64,000 nucleotides of DNA from Xanthomonas sp. 3793 (lineage in GTDB: Bacteria > Pseudomonadota > Gammaproteobacteria > Xanthomonadales > Xanthomonadaceae), in contig NZ_JANTYU010000001.1 in NCBI RefSeq assembly GCF_024806835.1, positions 248,001 through 312,000 of the forward strand. Reading direction: 5' to 3'. Under the pieces are notes generated by a model that was not told the origin of the DNA, did not search any database, and was given only the letters and a program-made list of their open reading frames with translations. The number at the start of each line of letters is the position of its first letter. Position 1 is the first letter of the stretch. Below, piece after piece: positions 58,994 to 64,000 of the stretch. Position numbers and translations under genes: made by a program.

Positions 58994-59009
58994 TGGCATA
59001 GCGCTTGCT
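58994..59009 (+). promoter_or_regulatory. Sigma-54 promoter of the sugar/acyl modification island
   Basis: TGGCATAGCGCTTGCT matches TGGCA(C)-N5/6-TTGC(A/T), with GG and GC ten bases apart. It lies 28 bases after the fleQ stop and 73 bases before the aminotransferase ATG. Confidence 0.8.
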
Positions 59010-59082
59010 TCAACAGGATCACTCCGTCCGCAACCGCCGATTGCGGCGGAATCCCGACATCCACCGTCCCAGCGAGGCATTG

Positions 59083-60192
59083 ATGCCCATCCCCGTCACC
59101 AGTCCGCTGCTGCCGCCGCTGGAAGACTTTCTGCCGTACCTGGAACGGATCTGGACCAGTCGCACCGTCAGCAACGGGGGGGAGATGCACCGTGCGCTCG
59201 AGCAGGCGCTGTGCGACTACCTGGGAGTGCCGCATCTGGCCCTGCTGACCAACGGCACTACCGCGTTGATCACCGCCCTGCAGGCGCTGCGCATCACCGG
59301 CGAAGTCATCACCACCCCCTACTCCTTCGTGGCCACGGCGCACTCGTTGCTGTGGAAGAGCATCACTCCGGTATTCGTGGATATCGACCCGGTGACGCTC
59401 AACATGGACCCGTCCAAGATCGAGGCGGCCATCACCCCGCAGACCACCGCGATCATGCCGGTGCATTGCTATGGCACCGCGTGCGATACCACTGCCATCA
59501 CCCGCATCGCCGACATCTACAACCTCAAGGTGATCTACGACGCAGCGCATGCGTTTGGCGTGCGCGATGCCGGCGGATCGATCCTGCGCCACGGCGACCT
59601 GAGCGTGTTGAGCTTTCATGCCACCAAGGTATTCAACACCTTCGAGGGCGGCGCCATCGTGTGCCCGGACGAAAGAACCTACCAACGCATCGGGCATCTG
59701 AAGAATTTCGGCTTCGTCGACGAAACCACGGTGGTGGCACCGGGCATCAACGGCAAAATGAACGAAATCAGCGCGGCATTCGGCCTGTTGCAGCTCAAGC
59801 ATATCGACGAAGCCATTGCGCAGCGCCGCGCCATCGACGCGCAATACCGGCAACGATTGAGCGAGGTGCGTGGCATCCGCTGCGTCGCAGCACCGCAGCA
59901 TTCCAGCGCCAATCATGCGTATTTTCCGATCCTGGTGCGGGACGACTACCCGCTGGCGCGCGATGCGCTGTACCAATTGATGCGCGAGCACGGCATCCTG
60001 GCACGACGGTATTTCTATCCGTTGATCAGCGACTTCCCGATGTATCGCGCCCTGCCCTCGTCGGCACCGGCGCGGCTGCCGGTAGCGCGCTCGGTGGCCG
60101 CCCAAGTATTGTGCCTGCCGATCTTTCCCGGTTTGACCAGCGAACAGGTCGATACCATTGCCGACCTGATCGCCGGCGCACAGGCAACATGA
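59083..60192 (+). CDS. vioA: DegT/DnrJ/EryC1 sugar-nucleotide aminotransferase, VioA-like
   Basis: A 369-residue PLP enzyme. The fold signatures are LTNGTTALITALQAL, PYSFVATAHSLLWK and the PLP lysine K182 in SFHATKVFNTFEGGA. VioA converts dTDP-4-keto-6-deoxyglucose to dTDP-4-amino-4,6-dideoxyglucose (viosamine) for flagellin glycans in Pseudomonas syringae; the local genes fit that use. The sugar nucleotide substrate is inferred, not proven. ATG 59083 follows a sigma-54 promoter; a longer upstream frame overlaps that promoter. Confidence 0.85.
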   Translation: MPIPVTSPLLPPLEDFLPYLERIWTSRTVSNGGEMHRALEQALCDYLGVPHLALLTNGTTALITALQALRITGEVITTPYSFVATAHSLLWKSITPVFVDIDPVTLNMDPSKIEAAITPQTTAIMPVHCYGTACDTTAITRIADIYNLKVIYDAAHAFGVRDAGGSILRHGDLSVLSFHATKVFNTFEGGAIVCPDERTYQRIGHLKNFGFVDETTVVAPGINGKMNEISAAFGLLQLKHIDEAIAQRRAIDAQYRQRLSEVRGIRCVAAPQHSSANHAYFPILVRDDYPLARDALYQLMREHGILARRYFYPLISDFPMYRALPSSAPARLPVARSVAAQVLCLPIFPGLTSEQVDTIADLIAGAQAT

Positions 60193-60256
60193 TCGCACCA
60201 CGCTGCACCTGCATTTCAGACTCCCATCTCTTCAACAGGCAACCAGGCGAGCTCGC

Positions 60257-60481
60257 ATGACCCAGGCAACATTTATCGAGAACTTCCTCTCCGCCACCGA
60301 CTTCCAGGAGCCGGTGGAGGTCACACTGGACACCGTACTACTGGAATTGCCGGAGTGGGACTCGCTGGCAGCGTTGGGCGTGATCGTCATGTTCGACATG
60401 GAATACAGCAAGACCATCACCGGCGAAGATCTCACTGCCGCCGTCACCGTCGGCGATCTCTACAAACTGACCGAGGCGTAA
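60257..60481 (+). CDS. Acyl carrier protein
   Basis: A 74-residue acidic ACP. The 4'-phosphopantetheine serine is S36 in PEWDSLAALGVIVMF. Helix 2 and the acidic surface are conserved. It is clearly not the housekeeping AcpP. A stand-alone ACP next to a condensing enzyme suggests a dedicated short acyl chain. It lies 64 bases after the aminotransferase and five bases before the KAS III-like gene. Confidence 0.88.
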   Translation: MTQATFIENFLSATDFQEPVEVTLDTVLLELPEWDSLAALGVIVMFDMEYSKTITGEDLTAAVTVGDLYKLTEA

Positions 60482-60486
60482 GCACC

Positions 60487-61527
60487 ATGCCGACCTCCAC
60501 GCTGCACAATGTCCGCTTTGCCGGCATGGCGACCTGCGTGCCGAAGCGGGTCGTGTCCAATCTCACCGACTGCCGGCCGCAGATCCGCTCCGAGCGCGAG
60601 CGCCTGGTGCGCAACATCGGCATCGAGACGCGCCGCATGGCGTCGGAGTGGCAGTGCTTTTCCGACCTGGCTTTCGATGCGACTGAGGTACTGCTGGAAA
60701 AACTGCAGTGGAAGCGCGAGGAGATCGATGCGCTGATCGTGGTGACGCAGTCGCCGGATTACCCGATCCCCGCCACCGCCATCATCCTGCAGGACAGACT
60801 TGGGCTGTCGCACGCCACGGTCGCGTTCGATGTAAACCTGGGCTGCTCGGCCTACCCGTTCGGCATCAACCTGCTCGGCTCGATGATCGCCGCCGGCGGC
60901 GTCAAGAAGGGCCTGCTGCTGGTCGGCGACCGCAGCGCCAACCTGGAAGACCCGATCTTCTCCGACTCCGGCACCGCCACCGCGCTGGAGTTCAGCGCCG
61001 ACGCGCCACCGATGTATTTCGACCTCAACAGCGATGGCAGCGGCTACAAGGCGATCATCCTGCCCGTGGGCGGGCACCGTGAACCGGTCGGCATACAGCA
61101 CCTTGTGCCCTACCGCGAGGAAGCAGATGGCCCGTGGAAGCGCGGTGTGGATCTGCAGCTCGACGGCGTGGCCGTGCTGAGCTTCTCAACCCAGCGCATC
61201 CCGCCCGCAGTGCAGAAAATGCTGGACTACACCGGCGTTTCCAAGGATGAGATCGATTATTTCGTGTTCCACCAAGCCAACCGCATGATCAACGAAACCA
61301 TCCGTAAGAAGCTCGGTCTGCCGGTGGAAAAAGTTCCCTCTACGCTGCGCGACTTCGGCAATACCAGCGGCGCCTCGCTGCCGGTGACCATGACTGCGCG
61401 GATCAACAAGGAACTCGAATCCGGGCCCAAACGCGTGTTGCTGTGCGGCTTCGGCATCGGGCTGTCGTGGGGCACCTGCCTGGTGGATATCAAGGGTGCG
61501 GTGTTTCCTGATTTGATCGAGTCGTGA
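60487..61527 (+). CDS. 3-oxoacyl-ACP synthase III (FabH-like)
   Basis: A 346-residue ketosynthase. The triad is intact: C120 in DVNLGCSAYPFG, H262 in FVFHQANRMI and N292 in GNTSGASLP. KAS III enzymes start acyl chains from acyl-CoA and malonyl-ACP. With the neighbouring ACP and reductases it could make a 3-hydroxyacyl group such as 3-hydroxybutyryl. Its stop overlaps the first dehydrogenase start (GTGA). Confidence 0.9.
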   Translation: MPTSTLHNVRFAGMATCVPKRVVSNLTDCRPQIRSERERLVRNIGIETRRMASEWQCFSDLAFDATEVLLEKLQWKREEIDALIVVTQSPDYPIPATAIILQDRLGLSHATVAFDVNLGCSAYPFGINLLGSMIAAGGVKKGLLLVGDRSANLEDPIFSDSGTATALEFSADAPPMYFDLNSDGSGYKAIILPVGGHREPVGIQHLVPYREEADGPWKRGVDLQLDGVAVLSFSTQRIPPAVQKMLDYTGVSKDEIDYFVFHQANRMINETIRKKLGLPVEKVPSTLRDFGNTSGASLPVTMTARINKELESGPKRVLLCGFGIGLSWGTCLVDIKGAVFPDLIES

Positions 61528-62288
61528 GCATGACGGCTGTGAGCACGGACACATTCGGGCTGCAAGACAAAACCATTTTGGTGACCGGTGCCTCCTCGGG
61601 CATCGGAGCAGCGGTCGCGGCACTGTGCGCCCGGCTCGGCGCGACCTTGGTACTGACCGGACGCGACGAAGCGCGCTTGACTGCCGTGGCCTCGGCATTG
61701 CACGGCAGCGGTCACAATGTGCTAGCAGGTGACCTCACCGAAGAAGCGACCCGCAAGCGGCTGGTGGATGCGGCGCCGGGCTATGACGGGCTGGCATCGT
61801 GTGCAGGCCTTGCCGCCTTGGTGCCGTTTCGGATGGCCGCAGAAAAACACCTGCAGCAAATGCTGTCGGTGAATTATCTGGCGCCGGTCAGCCTGACCCA
61901 GCAGTTGCTTGCCAAGAAGCGTTTACGCGGCTCCGCGTCGCTGGTCTATGTGACCGCACTCTCTGCACGTGCGGCGCCCCAGGCTGCAGCAGGATATGCC
62001 GCGTCCAAAGCCGCACTCGAGGCGGCAGTGCGCACGCTGGCATTGGAACAGGCCAAGCATGGCTTGCGCGCCAATTGCGTGGCGCCTGGCTATGTCGACA
62101 CACCCATGCTGAAAAAACTGGGCACGGCCGCCGACATGGACGACAAGATCGCACTGACGCCGCTGGGCCGCATCGATCCAGATGACGTCGCCAAGGGTGT
62201 GGCCTACCTGCTCTCAACTGCCAGCCGGTGGATCACCCGGAGCACGTTGACCATCGATGGCGGCATCTCACTGCCGATCCGCTTATGA
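61524..62288 (+). CDS. Short-chain dehydrogenase/reductase 1
   Basis: A 254-residue Rossmann enzyme. The NAD(P) motif is TGASSGIG, the catalytic serine lies in VTALSARAAP and the YXXXK pair in YAASK. The C-terminus has TIDGGISLP, typical of the ketoreductase branch (FabG type). The GTG start overlaps the KAS III stop; an ATG two codons on is an alternative start. It likely reduces the ACP-bound 3-ketoacyl chain. Confidence 0.88.
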   Translation: MSMTAVSTDTFGLQDKTILVTGASSGIGAAVAALCARLGATLVLTGRDEARLTAVASALHGSGHNVLAGDLTEEATRKRLVDAAPGYDGLASCAGLAALVPFRMAAEKHLQQMLSVNYLAPVSLTQQLLAKKRLRGSASLVYVTALSARAAPQAAAGYAASKAALEAAVRTLALEQAKHGLRANCVAPGYVDTPMLKKLGTAADMDDKIALTPLGRIDPDDVAKGVAYLLSTASRWITRSTLTIDGGISLPIRL

Positions 62289-63064
62289 GTCTGGAAATCC
62301 CTATGCCCGCTCCAGATACTATCTCAGCGTTGCTGCGCGACTTGTATGGATTGCACGGCAAGACTGTGCTGGTCACTGGCGCCTCTAAGGGCATCGGTGA
62401 GGCGGTAGCGCAGGCCTGTGCAAATGCGGGCGCGCAGCTGCTGATTGCAGGGCGCGACGAGCAACGCCTGCAAGCCACGCTCGCCGCGTTGCCGGGCGAT
62501 GGGCACCGCCTTTTTGCTGGCGACCTGAGCGATGCGGCTGCCGTGCAACAGCTCGCTGCTGACTGCGGGCCGGTCGACGGAGTGGTACACAGCGCTGGCA
62601 TTCGCGGGCTTTCGCCGATGAAGCTGGTCAGCGACAAATTTCTGCGCGAGGTGATGGACATCAACTACATGGCACCGGTGATGCTGACACGGCATCTGCT
62701 GGCGCGGCAGTCGCTGCGCCCCGGCGGCTCGGTGCTGTTCATTTCATCCATCGCCGCGCTCACCGGCACCGTCGGCGTCGGCCCTTACGCAGGCTCGAAA
62801 GCCGCCCTGATCGGTACCTTGCGCCCATTGGCACTGGAACTGGCACGGCGGAAGATTCGCGCCAATGCGCTTTGCCCGGGCCTGGTCGAGACCTCGTTGA
62901 TCAATAAGGACAAGGCCTGGTTCGAGGAAAGCCGCAAGCGCTATCCGCTGGGCATCGGCGACCCAAACGACGTGGCGCTGGCCTGTCTGTATTTTCTCTC
63001 GGACGCCAGTAGCAAAGTGACCGGCCAGGCTTTCAGTATGGATGGCGGCGTGGAATTCGCATGA
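62285..63064 (+). CDS. Short-chain dehydrogenase/reductase 2
   Basis: A 259-residue Rossmann enzyme. It has TGASKGIG, the catalytic serine in LFISSIAALTG and YAGSK. The C-terminus has FSMDGGVEFA. ATG 62285 overlaps the stop of the first dehydrogenase (ATGA). The two dehydrogenases are related but clearly different, so they probably act on different keto groups, one on the acyl chain and one on the sugar or on a second chain position. Confidence 0.88.
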   Translation: MSLEIPMPAPDTISALLRDLYGLHGKTVLVTGASKGIGEAVAQACANAGAQLLIAGRDEQRLQATLAALPGDGHRLFAGDLSDAAAVQQLAADCGPVDGVVHSAGIRGLSPMKLVSDKFLREVMDINYMAPVMLTRHLLARQSLRPGGSVLFISSIAALTGTVGVGPYAGSKAALIGTLRPLALELARRKIRANALCPGLVETSLINKDKAWFEESRKRYPLGIGDPNDVALACLYFLSDASSKVTGQAFSMDGGVEFA

Positions 63065-63708
63065 GCACTCGACCACGCTATCAGGTGTTGATCATCGGCG
63101 CCGGCGGCTTTGGCAAGGGTGTGGCAGCCATGGCCTATCACGACGATCCCGAGTACGGAACCGATTGGGAGATCAAGGGATTTTTGGATAGCCGCAGCGA
63201 GCTCGGCACTACGACGCGATGGCCGATTCTCGGAGATCCAGACAGCTACCAAATCGTCGAGAACGATCACTTCGTCTGCGCGCTGGGCGATCCTGCCGCA
63301 CGCCGTCGCTACACTCGCCCGCTGATCGAGCGTGGCGCCCACTTCATGATATTGCGGCCGCGCCTGCGCGAAGCATCACCCACGCCGATCGGACGCGGCA
63401 GTCTATTCGAAGTCGGCGTGTCCATCGGCGCCGACAGCCGCATCGGCGAGTTTGTCACCATCCTGGCCACCACCATCGTCGGTCACGATGTCACCATCGG
63501 TGACTACGTGCAGATCGGCAACTTCGTGTTCATCGGTGGCGGCGTGCGCATCGGCAACGACGTGACGATCCATCCGCATGCGACCTTACTGCCAGGGATC
63601 GCGGTGGGCGATGGCGCTTTGATCGGCGCCGGCAGCGTGGTGATCAAGGATGTCCCGCCAAACGTCACGGTGGCCGGCAATCCCGCACGCACCATCTTCA
63701 GCAAGTAG
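63061..63708 (+). CDS. Left-handed beta-helix sugar acyltransferase (NeuD/PglD/VioB type)
   Basis: A 215-residue protein. The N-terminal part has the nucleotide-sugar-binding GAGGFGKGVAAMAYHD. The C-terminal half consists of hexapeptide repeats (IGADSRIGEFVTILATTIVG, then GDYVQIGNFVFIGGGVRIGN) ending in AGNPARTIF. Enzymes of this family N-acylate amino-sugar nucleotides from acyl-CoA or acyl-ACP. Here it may join the ACP-made chain to the amino group made by the aminotransferase. It overlaps the preceding stop (ATGA). Confidence 0.88.
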   Translation: MSTRPRYQVLIIGAGGFGKGVAAMAYHDDPEYGTDWEIKGFLDSRSELGTTTRWPILGDPDSYQIVENDHFVCALGDPAARRRYTRPLIERGAHFMILRPRLREASPTPIGRGSLFEVGVSIGADSRIGEFVTILATTIVGHDVTIGDYVQIGNFVFIGGGVRIGNDVTIHPHATLLPGIAVGDGALIGAGSVVIKDVPPNVTVAGNPARTIFSK

Positions 63709-63722
63709 CAGGGCCCCGCACA

Positions 63723-64000
63723 ATGACCCGCCACGCACTCGATGCCGAGCACTACATCACCGAGCACAGCCTGCGCCTGGAACAGCAGCGGTTGTTCGGC
63801 AAGCTGTGGAATTTCGTCGGCTTTTCCTCAATGGTGCGCGAACGCAACCAGTTCTTTGCGCGCCAGGTGGCCGGCGTCCCGGTATTGGTCCAGCGCACCG
63901 ACGCAGGTATCCGCGCCTTCCTCAATCAGTGCCCGCATCGGCAGTCGGCGATCCAGATCGAACGCCACGGCAAGCGCCCGCTGGTCTGCCCTTACCACGC
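63723..64000 (+). CDS. Rieske [2Fe-2S] oxygenase (N-terminal fragment)
   Basis: The first 92 codons are visible; the gene continues past the right edge. The Rieske ligands are present as CPHR (near residue 71) and CPYH (near residue 89). The start MTRHALDAEHYITEHSL and the KLWNFVGFSS segment resemble the alpha subunits of ring-hydroxylating oxygenases. It starts 14 bases after the acyltransferase. A hydroxylation of the acyl chain or sugar is a possible role; the catalytic iron domain is not visible. Confidence 0.75.
   Translation, partial: MTRHALDAEHYITEHSLRLEQQRLFGKLWNFVGFSSMVRERNQFFARQVAGVPVLVQRTDAGIRAFLNQCPHRQSAIQIERHGKRPLVCPYH

Overview
The window reads as chromosomal DNA of a Xanthomonas-type gammaproteobacterium. 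It is GC-rich, with dense long antisense shadow reading frames. The gene order of the flagellar cluster (flgB to flgL, fliC, fliD, fliS, rpoN2, fleQ), the ravS/ravR/ravA-type c-di-GMP signalling genes next to it, and the flagellin-modification genes at the right edge all fit that genus. The genus call is inference from gene content and order; no rRNA or tRNA gene was found to confirm it.

Left part (1-24.2 kb): housekeeping genes. On the minus strand are a rodZ-like fragment, pilF, rlmN and ndk. On the plus strand is a fatty-acid degradation unit: a PsrA-like TetR repressor with a matching operator, a FadN-type multifunctional enzyme and a thiolase. A minus-strand run follows, transcribed ftsK, a DUF3857/transglutaminase gene, lolA, rarA, crcB. 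Plus-strand trxB, a COG3146-like acetyltransferase, aat and infA come next, then clpS/clpA on the minus strand, so the N-end-rule genes aat, clpS and clpA sit close together. The nudJ-mnmA-hflD operon ends this part.

Middle part (24.2-38.4 kb): signalling. A membrane chemoreceptor-like gene has a clear sigma-28 promoter. Two hypothetical genes follow. Then come a PAS-GGDEF-EAL protein, a PAS histidine kinase and a GGDEF-EAL-REC response regulator (RavS/RavR type), and a convergent PAS histidine kinase (RavA type). flgN, flgM and flgA lie on the minus strand and cheV on the plus strand.

Right part (38.7-59 kb): the flagellar axial genes flgBCDEF, flgGHIJKL, fliC, fliD, fliS, a FliT-like gene and a PilZ-like gene, followed by a NarL-type regulator, rpoN2, a lone receiver and fleQ. 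Sigma-54 signatures (GG-N10-GC) precede flgB, flgG, fliD and the first gene after fleQ. Sigma-28 signatures precede the chemoreceptor gene, flgM and fliC (two in tandem). The sequence thus shows a tiered flagellar programme: FleQ plus RpoN2 for hook/basal-body genes, the cap gene and the modification island, and sigma-28 for flagellin, anti-sigma factor and chemotaxis.

Right edge (59.1-64 kb): a tightly packed, translationally coupled set encoding a sugar-nucleotide aminotransferase, an acyl carrier protein, a KAS III-like condensing enzyme, two short-chain dehydrogenases, a left-handed beta-helix acyltransferase and a Rieske iron-sulfur protein that runs off the window. It looks like a pathway that builds a short acyl chain on a dedicated ACP and attaches it to an amino-sugar, most likely for flagellin glycosylation.

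Intergenic DNA carries two palindromic repeat families: a GGGATTGGGGATTCG-type inverted repeat in four flagellar or fatty-acid gene gaps, and two long hairpins with an exchanged 26-base core between flgF and flgG.
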